Positions 54,794 through 64,000 of a stretch of 64,000 bases of DNA are shown piece by piece. Made by a program: the position numbers and the translations under genes. Source of the stretch: Phocaeicola_A sp964444735 (GTDB taxonomy: Bacteria; Bacteroidota; Bacteroidia; Bacteroidales; Bacteroidaceae); the NCBI GenBank assembly GCA_964444735.1, contig CAYUIJ010000002.1, positions 1 to 64,000 of the forward strand, written 5' to 3'. The notes under the pieces are model-generated. The model had not been told where the DNA came from. It ran no database searches and was given only the letters and a program-made list of their open reading frames with translations. Numbering within the stretch: the first letter of the stretch is position 1; every line of letters starts with the position of its first letter.

Positions 54794-55414
54794 TTAAAAT
54801 GATACATAAACCACTTTCTTTGTATTAAAGAATTCTTCGCTGAAATAAGCGTTCAGATTATATATAATGGTACGGCTTTTGAACTGCATGATTTCGTTTT
54901 GCAAATCTCCTCCTTTCAGGCATATCAATCCGTTGGGATGTGCGTTCTTTGATTCTTTTGAAATGTTTTTTCGTATGATTTTGACCAGATTATTCAATGG
55001 AGTAACCGCGCGGCTGACTACAAAATCAAACATCTGTTTTTCTTCTTCGGCCCGGCAATGTCTTAAACTGACATTTTGAAGTCCGATAGCTGTTGATATT
55101 TCGGTTGCTACCTTTATTTTCTTTCCTATACTGTCTACCAGATGAAAATGACATTCAGGAAACATTACTGCCAGAGGTATTCCGGGGAATCCTCCGCCGG
55201 TTCCCAAATCCATGATTTGTGTTCCGTTTCGGAAGTTTATGATTTTTGCAATGCCCAGAGAATGCAATACGTGGCGCTCATACAGATTGGCTACATCTTT
55301 ACGCGATATTACATTTATTTTAGCGTTCCAATCGGTATATAAGTCATAAAGGGCAGCAAACTGCTTTTTCTGCTTTTCGGTAAGTTCCGGAAAATATTTT
55401 AATATAATGTCCAT
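54794..55414 (-). CDS. rsmG: 16S rRNA (guanine527-N7)-methyltransferase RsmG
   Basis: 206 residues, the family's usual length. The SAM-binding motif MDLGTGGGFPGIPLAVMFP (about 69-87) and HLVDSIGKKIKVATEI (about 92-107) are diagnostic, along with SRAVTPLNNLVKI (about 133-145). It methylates G527 of 16S rRNA. The gene is followed by the metallo-beta-lactamase-fold gene after 12 bases. Confidence 0.95.
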   Translation of the reverse strand: MDIILKYFPELTEKQKKQFAALYDLYTDWNAKINVISRKDVANLYERHVLHSLGIAKIINFRNGTQIMDLGTGGGFPGIPLAVMFPECHFHLVDSIGKKIKVATEISTAIGLQNVSLRHCRAEEEKQMFDFVVSRAVTPLNNLVKIIRKNISKESKNAHPNGLICLKGGDLQNEIMQFKSRTIIYNLNAYFSEEFFNTKKVVYVSF

Positions 55415-55436
55415 TAAGATAAGGGTTGTAAAAGTT

Positions 55437-56237
55437 CTATTTTAGAATGCTTTTTAAAGATTCATAAGGGATAGTCAGTTCTGTAGGGCCAGCTGAATAG
55501 GGAGCTATTTCGTATGCGTTATAATAGAACTTAACACCGTCAGGACTGAGCAGAAAGTTCCTTGAGGGGTACATATCGGTCCAATTGAGATAGCCTTCCT
55601 TATGCAATTCGTCAATGCTTTCAACCTGCAGATGATCTTTCAATGCATCCAGCAAAATAACGGTAAGAGGTTCTTTATAATTCTCAACAAAAACATCTTC
55701 CAGTTGCAATTGCTTTCCGGTAACTTTGCTGAAATTCATATAAGATATGGCATGATTCCCGTGTGCGCCTCCTTCGTAACTGATTAATTCAAGCTGATAT
55801 CCCCATATACTGTCTAACGCGGGAATCTGCTTGCTGTTTAGAGTATATTCATAATCATACCATGCACTGACATTTTCTTTTTTGACATCTTCCTGGTAAA
55901 ATGGCATGATATCTTCTTTATAATGGTTTAGGTAGGAGTTCTTGAAAGAATCTACGGCTACCTGAGGCGTCAGATTCTCATATTCAAATGCAGCGTAAAC
56001 TATTGCATTGTTGATGATCCGGTTTATGCTGTCATCGGGAACGGCATATTTTAGATTTATCCGAAAGTCGCATTGGGGTGACAGAGAGTCGTTTTCTATC
56101 AGCTTTTGTGGTATGTTGATCACAATTGAATCAAAGCGGGTGGATGAACCGCTTGTTTTTTGTTGCTGGCATCCGTTCATTGTTAGCGTTATAACAGTAG
56201 CAGCCGTTATGACAGACATAGCACAGGGTATTCTCAT
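55437..56237 (-). CDS. RsiV-like (DUF3298) lipoprotein
   Basis: 266 residues with a lipoprotein signal (hydrophobic ITAATVITLTMNGC, acylated Cys near residue 23). The C-terminal part has the DUF3298/RsiV pattern: YEGGAHGNHAISYMNFSKVTG (from about 154), LEDVFVENYKEPL, and FYYNAYEIAPYSAGPTELTI near the end. In Bacillus the related RsiV is a lysozyme-sensing anti-sigma factor. Here no sigma or membrane-spanning anti-sigma part is present, so only the extracellular domain fold is shared. The role is unknown. Confidence 0.88.
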   Translation of the reverse strand: MRIPCAMSVITAATVITLTMNGCQQQKTSGSSTRFDSIVINIPQKLIENDSLSPQCDFRINLKYAVPDDSINRIINNAIVYAAFEYENLTPQVAVDSFKNSYLNHYKEDIMPFYQEDVKKENVSAWYDYEYTLNSKQIPALDSIWGYQLELISYEGGAHGNHAISYMNFSKVTGKQLQLEDVFVENYKEPLTVILLDALKDHLQVESIDELHKEGYLNWTDMYPSRNFLLSPDGVKFYYNAYEIAPYSAGPTELTIPYESLKSILK

Positions 56238-56692
56238 ATTTATCTGAATTTTATTATTTGCAAAGGTAATTGTTTCTTCTATTTATTTTATTACTCCATC
56301 CGCTTTTTTATTTCTTTATCTCTGCATAATTAAAAGACTCATGGAATCCGGCCGGCGTTCCCGATGGCGCGTTTCTGCCGGGAGCAGCGGAAACCGGTGA
56401 AACAGACAACGGTTCCTAAAGTTTGAACCAAAAATAAAAGTTTCCGTTCACACATTCAGGGGAGTAACTTCTTCAGGCTGACTAATTTTGCCATTGATTT
56501 GTTATTTAAGCATATAATGTTTAACATAACATTTGGTGCTATTTTTTTAATTTAATCGGTGCAATTGTATCTACAATATTAAGGATAAGCAATTAAGAAA
56601 ATATAGGAAATTCTCAAAAATTGATGGCCAAATCAATATTTTTGTTTAAGTTTGTGACATCTAAAATCTAAAGCTATGAAACTTCTAACGCT
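56238..56692. other. Spacer with possible promoter of the glycan cluster
   Basis: About 455 bases between divergent genes. A short GC-rich block (about 56345-56420) interrupts AT-rich sequence. TATTTTTG at 56637-56644 matches the Bacteroides -7 consensus, about 48 bases before the beta-helix gene. A -33 element at normal spacing was not clear. No regulator gene or sigma/anti-sigma pair is in the window. Confidence 0.45.
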
Positions 56693-58540
56693 ATGATCAG
56701 GAAATTTGTATGTATCTTGGCTATTGCTCTGGCTTCTCAGAATTATATGCAGGCTGGAGATATCTGGGTATCTCCTGATGGGAATGATGATAATGACGGT
56801 ACAAAGGAGGCTCCGTTACAAACTGTGGCCCGAGCTATAAAGCAGGCGAGAGAATGGCGCCGCATGGAAACGCCCGAAGTAAAAGATGGCATTCATATCC
56901 ATCTGGCCGATGGAGTATATGTTCAGGAAAAATCATTGTTTCTTCGTCCGGAAGACAGCGGTACAGCCGACTCGCCTACGTTTATAGAAGCAGATGGTTC
57001 TGCTGTGATTAGTGGAGAATCAAGAATTACAGGCTGGAAATTGCTTAAAGATGATAATTCACGTATTCCCCAATCTTCCAGAAAGAAAATATGGGTGGCC
57101 GATGCACCACGTGTAGCAAATCGTCATCTGGAGTTTCGCCAGATGTGGGTGAATGGAGAAAAAGCCCAACGGGCATCTCAATTCAAAGATGGAGTGATGG
57201 AACGTATGATAGATTTTGACACAAAGAATCAGACCATTACCATACCTACGCCGGATATTCCCAATTTGGAGACAGCTCCTCAGATGGAAATGATAGTTCA
57301 TCAAAGATGGGCGATAGCAATACTTCGTATTTCTGATTTTGATGTGAAAGGAGATAGTACGGTCGTTCGTTTTCATGACCCGGAAAGTCAGTTGGAATTT
57401 GCTCATCCATGGCCGCAACCGGTGATTGGGGGAGAAAAAGGGAATTCTTCTTTTTGTCTGGTAAACGATTTGGCTTTGCTGGACGAACCGGGAGAGTGGT
57501 ATCAGGAATATCCTTCAGGAAGAATATATTATTATCCTCGTAGTGGCGAAGATATGAATATTGCAAAAGTAGTAGCCCCTGTAGTGGAACAGTTGGTGGT
57601 GATTGCCGGATCATTAGAACGTCTGGTACGCCCGATACATTTTAAAAACATATCTTTTGAGTATGCGTCTTGTAACAAGCCTTCATATAAGGGGCATGTT
57701 ACTCTTCAGGGAGGATTTTATCTGTTGGATGCCTATAAATTGCAAAATCCCGGATTGCCGGAGAAAGCGGCATTGGAAAATCAGGCATGGATAGCACGTC
57801 CTGAGGCGGCCGTGTCGGTTAGAGGGGCGGAAGACATTCATTTTGACAATTGTGTTTTTGAACATTTGGGTGCAACTGGATTGGATTACAGACAGGCCGT
57901 AACCAATTCATCTGTAACCAACTGCAAGTTTACCGATATCGGCGGAACCGGACTGATGATAGGGACATTCCCGGATAACGGATTTGAGACCCATATACCT
58001 TTCAAACCTCTAATTGAAAACGAATTGTGCGCTTCAATTCTGATAAAAAACAATCTGATAACGAAAGTTACCAGTGAAGATTGGGGTTGCGTGGGTATAG
58101 CTGCAGGATATGTAAAAGATGTTACTATAGCTCATAATGAAGTGTCGCATGTAAATTATTCTGGAATTTGTGTAGGGTGGGGATGGACCTTGCATGAAAG
58201 CGGTATGAGGAACAACCGGATAGAGGCAAATTATGTGCATCATTTTGCACACCGTTTGTATGATGCCGGCGGATTGTATACTCTTTCTTCTCAACCTGGT
58301 TCCGTAATGAAGAACAATAGGATTGAGAATCTGATTGATGCACCATATGCAACCAATGATCGTGCGTTCTATATATATTTCGACGAAGCAACCGATGGAT
58401 ATACGGTGGAAAACAACTGGTGCCCCGAAAAGCGTTTTGATTCCAATCAGCCGGGTTCTCATAATGTATGGAAACTGAATGGCCCGGATGTTCCGGAAGC
58501 AATCAGACAGAATGCAGGAATCCAAAAAGAGAATGAATAA
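56693..58540 (+). CDS. Secreted right-handed beta-helix protein, probable glycan-active enzyme
   Basis: 615 residues. After a signal peptide (1-21, cleavage near MQA) it starts with DIWVSPDGNDDNDGTKEAPLQ, the usual entry of pectate-lyase-like beta-helix proteins. A middle insert includes GEWYQEYPSGRIYYYPRSGE (from about residue 264). The rest (about 300-600) is repeated N- and V-rich beta-helix coils such as IHFDNCVFEHLGATGLDY. The build recalls the GH141 family (alpha-fucosidase/xylanase), but I cannot confirm the catalytic residues. It is exported, 17 bases before a GH31 gene, so it probably acts on the glycan before uptake. Confidence 0.75.
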   Translation: MIRKFVCILAIALASQNYMQAGDIWVSPDGNDDNDGTKEAPLQTVARAIKQAREWRRMETPEVKDGIHIHLADGVYVQEKSLFLRPEDSGTADSPTFIEADGSAVISGESRITGWKLLKDDNSRIPQSSRKKIWVADAPRVANRHLEFRQMWVNGEKAQRASQFKDGVMERMIDFDTKNQTITIPTPDIPNLETAPQMEMIVHQRWAIAILRISDFDVKGDSTVVRFHDPESQLEFAHPWPQPVIGGEKGNSSFCLVNDLALLDEPGEWYQEYPSGRIYYYPRSGEDMNIAKVVAPVVEQLVVIAGSLERLVRPIHFKNISFEYASCNKPSYKGHVTLQGGFYLLDAYKLQNPGLPEKAALENQAWIARPEAAVSVRGAEDIHFDNCVFEHLGATGLDYRQAVTNSSVTNCKFTDIGGTGLMIGTFPDNGFETHIPFKPLIENELCASILIKNNLITKVTSEDWGCVGIAAGYVKDVTIAHNEVSHVNYSGICVGWGWTLHESGMRNNRIEANYVHHFAHRLYDAGGLYTLSSQPGSVMKNNRIENLIDAPYATNDRAFYIYFDEATDGYTVENNWCPEKRFDSNQPGSHNVWKLNGPDVPEAIRQNAGIQKENE

Positions 58541-58557
58541 GCTAAACTTTCTATATT

Positions 58558-60801
58558 ATGAAGCAAACTAATTATCATTTGTTTGATTTCATGGATTTTG
58601 ATCCGGAACTATCAAAAAACGAATCACTGTGGAAAGCTCATAAGCCTGCAAATGTCCGGGAAGAGAATGGTGATATATATATTACCGTACCCTTTCAGAA
58701 ACAGGTTCTTTCAAATGATATGGCTGCTGATCTCACGGTGCCTCGTGAAGAGCATACTTTAGTGATCCGTCAATACAGCAATAAGACTGTCCGTTTGTTC
58801 TGTGGCTTTGGTGTATGGGAAATGACCGATAACACTGAAATGTTACAGTTTAGCGAACGCGTACAGAAATTACCGCTGTATGTAAAAGCCTGCGGAGATG
58901 AATGGAATATATGCACTGCCGATGGAACACTTCGGGCACGCATTAATTTAAAGGAACCTGTGCTTGACCATTGGAGTGATTTGCTTCCTGCACCTCAGGA
59001 GACATTGGATGTTGTTTTGTATCCAGACGGGAAGCGTGAAGTTCGTCTGGCCGCATATGATCATTTTTCACCTCCCCGCTATGATGCCCTTCCTTTAGGG
59101 TATTGTGTGAAAGACGGGAAAAAAGAACGTGCCACCTTATCTTTTGAGTGCAAGGCTGACGAATGCTTTGCCGGTACGGGCGAACGTTTTACAAAGATGG
59201 ATTTAAGCGGTCATACTTTCTTCTTGAAAAATCAGGATGGTCAAGGTGTAAACAGCCGCCGTACCTACAAGAATATCCCGTTTTATCTGTCAAGTCGTAT
59301 GTATGGTACTTTTTATCATACTTGCGCTCATTGTAAGTTGTCACTGGCAGACGTATCTACCCGCTCTGTTGAATTTATGAATGATCAGGCAATGATTGAT
59401 GCTTTTGTCATTGCGGGTGACAGTGTGGAAGAGATATTGCGCGGATATCGTGATTTTATCGGATATCCTTCTATGCCGCCTCTTTGGAGTTTCGGTATCT
59501 GGATGAGCCGTATGAGTTATTTTAGTGCTGATGAAGTTCGGCAGATTTGTGACCACATGCGTGCAGAACATTATCCGTGTGATGTTATTCACTTGGATAC
59601 AGGATGGTTCCGTACAGATTGGTTGTGCGAATGGAAATTCAATGAAGAACGTTTTCCTGATCCGGAAGGCTTCATCCGCAACTTGAAAAAACAAGGTTAT
59701 CGTGTCTCATTGTGGCAACTTCCTTATGTGGCTGAAGACGCTGAGCAGATAAATGAAGCAAGGGAAAATGATTACATAGCGCCTTTAACAAAAAAGCAGG
59801 ATTCAGAGGGCTCTAATTTTTCGGCTTTTGATTATGCCGGTACGATTGACTTTACTTATCCAAAAGCAACAGAATGGTACAAAGGCTTGTTGAAACGTCT
59901 TCTTGATATGGGAGTGGCTTGCATAAAGACAGACTTTGGGGAAAACATTCACATGGATGCTTTGTATAAAGGCATGTCACCTGAGCTACTGAATAATCTT
60001 TATGCCTTGTTATATCAGAAAGCCGCTTACGAAATAACGAAAGAAGTGACGGGTGATGGTATCATATGGGCTCGTGCCGCATGGGCAGGATGCCAGCGTT
60101 ATCCCCTGCATTGGGGCGGTGATTCCTGTAGTTCGTGGGATGGTATGGCAGGTTCGCTGAAAGGTGGATTGCATTTTGGATTGTCAGGATTTGCATTCTG
60201 GAGTCATGATGTTCCGGGATTCCATACATTACCCGATTTTATGAATTCCATCGTAGATGATAAAGTATATATGCGTTGGACACAGTTCGGCGTGTTTTCT
60301 TCACATATTCGTTATCATGGCACTAACAAGCGTGAGCCATGGCATTATCCTAATATTGCCTCATTGGTAAAGAAGTGGTGGAAACTTCGTTATCAACTGA
60401 TTCCTTATATTGTGGAGCAGAGTAAAAAAGCAACGGAAACAGGTTATCCGGTTTTGCGCGCATTGATATTCAATCATCCGCAAGATAGGATCTGCTGGCA
60501 TATTGATGATGAGTATTATTTTGGAGATGATTTTCTCGTAGCTCCGATAATGAACAGTGATGATTGCCGTGATGTTTATCTGCCTGAAGGACGATGGGTG
60601 AATTTCTTTACCGGTAAACATTATAAAGGAGGATGCTGGCTGCATGATGTAAAGGTTCCTTTATCCGAAATGCCTGTATATGTACGTAAAAATGCGGTGA
60701 TTCCTGTTTATCCGGATGATGTGGAATGTACTGATGAAATGGATTTGAGCAAGAGTCAGGCATTGAATATTGATCATAATTTCAAAGGTGTCTGGAAATA
60801 G
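58558..60801 (+). CDS. GH31 alpha-xylosidase-like glycosidase
   Basis: 747 residues, YicI-like. The N-terminal beta-sandwich (about 1-290) is followed by a GH31 barrel with MPPLWSFGIWMSRMSYF (about 304-320), the nucleophile in CIKTDFGENIHMD (Asp near residue 459), the RAAWAGCQRYPLHWGGDS segment (about 507-524) and the general-acid area FWSHDVPGFHTLPDF (about 546-560). The KTDFGE nucleophile motif fits alpha-xylosidases of this family. There is no signal peptide, so it acts on imported oligosaccharides in the cytoplasm. It lies 17 bases after the beta-helix gene and 44 before the methyltransferase fusion. Confidence 0.9.
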   Translation: MKQTNYHLFDFMDFDPELSKNESLWKAHKPANVREENGDIYITVPFQKQVLSNDMAADLTVPREEHTLVIRQYSNKTVRLFCGFGVWEMTDNTEMLQFSERVQKLPLYVKACGDEWNICTADGTLRARINLKEPVLDHWSDLLPAPQETLDVVLYPDGKREVRLAAYDHFSPPRYDALPLGYCVKDGKKERATLSFECKADECFAGTGERFTKMDLSGHTFFLKNQDGQGVNSRRTYKNIPFYLSSRMYGTFYHTCAHCKLSLADVSTRSVEFMNDQAMIDAFVIAGDSVEEILRGYRDFIGYPSMPPLWSFGIWMSRMSYFSADEVRQICDHMRAEHYPCDVIHLDTGWFRTDWLCEWKFNEERFPDPEGFIRNLKKQGYRVSLWQLPYVAEDAEQINEARENDYIAPLTKKQDSEGSNFSAFDYAGTIDFTYPKATEWYKGLLKRLLDMGVACIKTDFGENIHMDALYKGMSPELLNNLYALLYQKAAYEITKEVTGDGIIWARAAWAGCQRYPLHWGGDSCSSWDGMAGSLKGGLHFGLSGFAFWSHDVPGFHTLPDFMNSIVDDKVYMRWTQFGVFSSHIRYHGTNKREPWHYPNIASLVKKWWKLRYQLIPYIVEQSKKATETGYPVLRALIFNHPQDRICWHIDDEYYFGDDFLVAPIMNSDDCRDVYLPEGRWVNFFTGKHYKGGCWLHDVKVPLSEMPVYVRKNAVIPVYPDDVECTDEMDLSKSQALNIDHNFKGVWK

Positions 60802-60845
60802 AAGAAGAATAGAAAATTATAATTTATTAAACAGAGGCAGAGTTT

Positions 60846-62642
60846 ATGAAAACATGGAAAAAGAATATGGAAGAGACCAAACAACACTACATTGATTGGT
60901 GGAACCATAAAGGAATTGTTTTGAATATGTGGGAGCATTTTCAGGAAGGAGTGACCCCGCATGCGGATATTCCGGATCCGGCCCCGGCAAAAGATCTGAA
61001 TCAGAAATGGTTTGATCCGGAATGGCGTGCCGGATATTTGGATTGGTATGTTGCGCATAGTTCCTTGATGGCCGACATACTTCCCGTTGCCAATACTCAG
61101 TTAGGTCCCGGTTCGTTGGCCGCAATATTGGGAGGTGTGTTTGAAGGAGGGGAAGATACGATTTGGATTCATCCTAATCCAGACTATGCGGACGATATTG
61201 TTTTTGATCCTGAGAATGCGGCATGGAAACTTCATAAAGACTTATTGCGCGCCTGCAAAAAGAAAGCTCAAGGGCATTATTATGTTGGTATGCCCGACTT
61301 GATGGAAGGACTTGACGTTTTAGCCGCAATAAAGGGAACAGACAAGGTTTTGCTTGATACGGTAATGCAGCCGGAAGTTTTGGAACGTCAGATGCAGCAA
61401 ATCAATGATATTTATTTCAAAGTATTTGATGAGCTTTATGATATTATTCGTGAAGGCGATGAAATGGCGTTCTGCTATTTCTCTGCATGGGCTCCGGGAA
61501 AAATGACTAAGATTCAGAGTGATATCTCCACAATGATCGGCGAAGATGATTTCAGACGGTTCGTACAACCGTTTATCCGTGAGCAATGTCGGAAAATAGA
61601 CTATACATTATATCATTTGGACGGCGTTGGTGCCATGCGTCATCTGCCGGCTTTACTGGAAATAGATGAGCTGGATGCTATTCAATGGACTCCCGGAGTA
61701 GGGGAGCCGCAAGGCGGTTCATCCAAATGGTATGGTTTGTACAAGCAAATTTTGACGGGAGGAAAGAGTATTCTGGCTTCATGGGTCGCATTGGATGAAC
61801 TGAAGCCATTGCTTGATAATATCGGAGCAGAAGGTGTTCACCTTGAAATGGATTTCCACAATGAAAAAGAGGTGGAGCAAGCAATGCGCATTGTGGAAGA
61901 GTATAGAGAATCTTCGTTATCAATAGATATCAATACAAAAAATATAAAAGAAAATACAGAAATGCAAAACGAAACAATTCATGTGCAAGTATCTCAACAA
62001 GAAGATGAGGAATTAAAACCGTTATTCGATGCAATTGTTAATGGTAAACTGGAACCTGCGGTAGAAGTAACCAAAAAAGCAATAGAAAAAGGAGTTCCGC
62101 CACAAAATATAATCAATAATTACATGATTAAGGCGATGGGAGAGATTGGAGAGCGTTTTCAGAATGGAAAGGCTTTTGTTCCTCAGTTGCTGATGGCCGG
62201 ACGTGCCATGAAAGGAGCTTTGGAATTGTTAAAACCGTTACTGCAAGGTAACGCTTCCGCAACTATTGGGCGTGTTGTAATTGGAACCGTTAAAGGCGAT
62301 TTGCACGATATAGGTAAAAATCTGGTTGCTTCAATGCTTGAGGGAAGTGGTTTTGAGGTAATAAATATAGGCATTGATGTTTCGGCAGATAAATTTGTTC
62401 AGGCAGTACAAGACAATCATGCAGATATTTTGTGTATGAGTGCACTGCTTACAACAACCATGACCTATATGAAGGATGTTATTACAGCTGTCAATGCTGC
62501 CGGCATCCGTGATAAAGTGAAAATTATGGTAGGGGGCGCTCCGGTTAATCAGGCCTTTGCAGACGAAATAGGAGCAGATGGTTATAGTGATAATGCCAAC
62601 TCCGCTGTTAAGATTGCAAAACAGTTAATCAGTGCCGCTTAA
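60846..62642 (+). CDS. Fusion of URO-D-type methyltransferase and corrinoid protein
   Basis: 598 residues in two parts. Residues 1 to about 358 are a URO-D-fold methyltransferase (MtaA/uroporphyrinogen-decarboxylase-like), with YHLDGVGAMRHL (about 259-270) and IQWTPGVGEPQGG. Residues from about 373 are a complete corrinoid protein: a helical cap (PLFDAIVNGKLEPAVE) and a B12-binding domain with GDLHDIGKN, whose His (residue 487) is the cobalt ligand, and then SALLTTTMTYMKDV and VGGAPV. The A-rich linker (61922-61961) looks like an intergenic spacer, and its Met codon at 61962 fits a former start. In related systems the two parts are separate proteins. It likely moves a methyl group from a substrate to tetrahydrofolate or another carrier. 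Confidence 0.9.
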   Translation: MKTWKKNMEETKQHYIDWWNHKGIVLNMWEHFQEGVTPHADIPDPAPAKDLNQKWFDPEWRAGYLDWYVAHSSLMADILPVANTQLGPGSLAAILGGVFEGGEDTIWIHPNPDYADDIVFDPENAAWKLHKDLLRACKKKAQGHYYVGMPDLMEGLDVLAAIKGTDKVLLDTVMQPEVLERQMQQINDIYFKVFDELYDIIREGDEMAFCYFSAWAPGKMTKIQSDISTMIGEDDFRRFVQPFIREQCRKIDYTLYHLDGVGAMRHLPALLEIDELDAIQWTPGVGEPQGGSSKWYGLYKQILTGGKSILASWVALDELKPLLDNIGAEGVHLEMDFHNEKEVEQAMRIVEEYRESSLSIDINTKNIKENTEMQNETIHVQVSQQEDEELKPLFDAIVNGKLEPAVEVTKKAIEKGVPPQNIINNYMIKAMGEIGERFQNGKAFVPQLLMAGRAMKGALELLKPLLQGNASATIGRVVIGTVKGDLHDIGKNLVASMLEGSGFEVINIGIDVSADKFVQAVQDNHADILCMSALLTTTMTYMKDVITAVNAAGIRDKVKIMVGGAPVNQAFADEIGADGYSDNANSAVKIAKQLISAA

Positions 62643-62661
62643 TGGTATTTTGACATATAAA

Positions 62662-62694
62662 GAGGTTGTGTCACCAGCATTTTGACACAACCTC
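62662..62694 (+). terminator. Terminator after the methyltransferase fusion
   Basis: A perfect 11-base stem GAGGTTGTGTC / GACACAACCTC (62662-62672 with 62684-62694), followed by CTTTCTTTTA. It lies 20 bases after the fusion gene, so the symporter that follows may have its own promoter or be read through. Confidence 0.8.
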
Positions 62695-62784
62695 CTTTCT
62701 TTTATTATAATTCTCAGATTTCTTGCGGATAGATAATAATCTATAAAAGGATAGTAGTAGGTAACCTTAATCTAATAAGTTGAT

Positions 62785-64000
62785 ATGAATAATATTTCTT
62801 TAAAGCCCATAGACTGGACTATTCTGATAGCTTATTTTGTAATATTGATAGCTATAGGTATATGGGCCAGTATGAAACGGAAAAAGGGGAGTAGCCTGTT
62901 TATGGCCGAGCATTCATTGAAATGGCATCATATTGGTTTTTCTATGTGGGGAACCAATGTAGGCCCTTCTATGCTGATAGCATCGGCCAGTGCCGGTTTC
63001 ACAACCGGTATCGTCTCCGGGAACTATGCATGGTATGCATTTGTATTCATTTGTTTGCTGGCTTTTGTATTTGGTCCGCGATATTTGGGAGCAAAAATTA
63101 CCACTTTGCCTGAATTTATGGGATGTCGTTTTGGACAATCTACCCGTAATATACTGGCATGGTATACAATTGTAACGATCTTAATTTCATGGCTGGCTCT
63201 GACCTTGTTTGCCGGAGGGATTCTTATCCGTCAGATATTTGAAATTCCTGTATGGCAATCAGCTCTTATACTATTGATTATTTCTGCTTTTTTTACGATG
63301 GCGGGAGGCTTGAAAGCCGTAGCTTATACAAATGTGTTCCAGATGTTGCTTCTTATTTTAGTTTCTGCGGCATTGACAATTGTTGGACTGGCAAAAGTTG
63401 GAGGTGTTGAAGGATTAACAGCCAAAGTCCCTGCTGACTTTTGGAACCTGTTTTTGCCGAATGATAATCCGGATTTTCCATGGTTGCCCATATTGCTGGG
63501 TTATCCGGTAATGGGAGTCTGGTTCTGGTGTACCGATCAATCAATGGTGCAACCTGTTTTGGCAGCTAAAAATTTGACGCAAGGACAATTAGGCACTAAT
63601 TTTACAGCATGGCTAAAGATACTGGATGTACCTTTGTATATTCTTCCCGGTATAATTTGTTTTGCATTATATCCAGAAATAAATAATCCAGATGAAGCAT
63701 ATATGACGATGGTTACCAATTTGTTTCCTATAGGAATGGTCGGTTTGGTAATGGCTGTATTAGCCGCTGCATTAGTAAGTACTATTGGTTCGGCCTTAAA
63801 TGCCTTAAGTACAGTCTTTACTATAGATATATATCAAAAGAAGCATCCGAATATGTCTGAACAGAAAATGATAAGGGGCGGACGTATTGTGACAGTTGCA
63901 GGATCTGTTGTTTCTATGTTGATATGTATTGCCATTGACAGCATTAAAGGTTTGAATCTATTCAATGTGTTTCAGTCTGTTCTAGGATTTATCGCTCCAC
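62785..64000 (+). CDS. Sodium:solute symporter (SSS family), cut by the window end
   Basis: The frame opens with MNNISLKPIDWTILIAYF and stays open to the last base, so at least 405 residues are present. There are many membrane segments of the SSS/SGLT fold: FSMWGTNVGPSMLIASASAGF (near 50-70), RYLGAKITTLPEFM, FTMAGGLKAVAYTNVFQML (near 171-189) and WFWCTDQSMVQPVLAAK (near 247-263). These fit the sugar-transporting branch (PVMGVWFWCTDQ), common in Bacteroidetes next to glycosidase genes. It probably imports the sugar or glycoside used by the cluster. The C-terminus is outside the window. Confidence 0.88.
   Translation, partial: MNNISLKPIDWTILIAYFVILIAIGIWASMKRKKGSSLFMAEHSLKWHHIGFSMWGTNVGPSMLIASASAGFTTGIVSGNYAWYAFVFICLLAFVFGPRYLGAKITTLPEFMGCRFGQSTRNILAWYTIVTILISWLALTLFAGGILIRQIFEIPVWQSALILLIISAFFTMAGGLKAVAYTNVFQMLLLILVSAALTIVGLAKVGGVEGLTAKVPADFWNLFLPNDNPDFPWLPILLGYPVMGVWFWCTDQSMVQPVLAAKNLTQGQLGTNFTAWLKILDVPLYILPGIICFALYPEINNPDEAYMTMVTNLFPIGMVGLVMAVLAAALVSTIGSALNALSTVFTIDIYQKKHPNMSEQKMIRGGRIVTVAGSVVSMLICIAIDSIKGLNLFNVFQSVLGFIAP

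Overview
The window looks like a chromosomal segment of a member of the order Bacteroidales. The support is the F1Fo ATP synthase operon order atpD-atpC-(small membrane protein)-atpB-E-F-H-A-G, a split glycine decarboxylase (gcvPA/gcvPB), a CCDC81-type HU plus SPOR protein, a GH31/beta-helix glycan cluster, and Bacteroides-type -7 promoter boxes (TAnnTTTG) in front of several genes. It is a draft: there are two runs of N, both inside the BREX locus, at 17226-17296 and 19608-19617. No rRNA, tRNA, CRISPR array or intact transposase was recognised.

Layout. 1-9000 holds housekeeping genes: a zinc-ribbon/CD225 protein, a DUF2752 protein, a folK-like gene, kdsB, an M16-like peptidase homologue without its metal motif, a secreted MORN-repeat protein, an inositol-monophosphatase-family enzyme, a YhcH-family protein and a glycogen branching enzyme. 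9300-24460 (minus strand) is a type 1 BREX phage-defence locus transcribed as xre-brxA-brxB-brxC-(broken AAA ATPase)-pglX-(AlbA/Schlafen ATP-binding protein)-pglZ-brxL. pglZ carries one frameshift. pglX has a low-GC block where the target-recognition region is expected. BrxL ends in a domain that resembles the C-terminal PLD-like domain of eukaryotic MITD1, with no visible Lon protease motif. 24900-34550 holds ppdK, rlmD, an RluA-family pseudouridine synthase, a HAD phosphatase, an FHA protein paired with the HU/SPOR protein, a scar of a type III restriction system and an exported nitrilase-family enzyme. 34970-42200 is the ATP synthase operon, which ends in a strong terminator.

42200-46950 is a low-GC island between atpG and lpd: a probable restriction endonuclease and a gamma-type adenine methyltransferase with overlapping 3' ends, a small gene behind a dyad, a broken DUF2971 gene and a remnant resembling a mobilisation protein. 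46966-53814 is a complete glycine cleavage set (lplA-gcvT-gcvH-gcvPA-gcvPB-lpd). It is followed by a metallo-beta-lactamase-fold hydrolase, rsmG and an RsiV-like lipoprotein.

56693-64000 is a catabolic cluster: a secreted beta-helix protein, a cytoplasmic GH31 alpha-xylosidase-like enzyme, a one-chain fusion of a URO-D-type methyltransferase with its corrinoid protein, and a sodium:solute symporter cut by the window end. Together these suggest use of O-methylated sugars or glycosides, in which a corrinoid demethylase removes the methyl group and the glycosidases release the sugar. That pathway is an inference. The strongest candidates for something unusual are the MITD1-like BrxL, the pglX mosaic with its embedded accessory genes, and the demethylase fusion in the glycan cluster.
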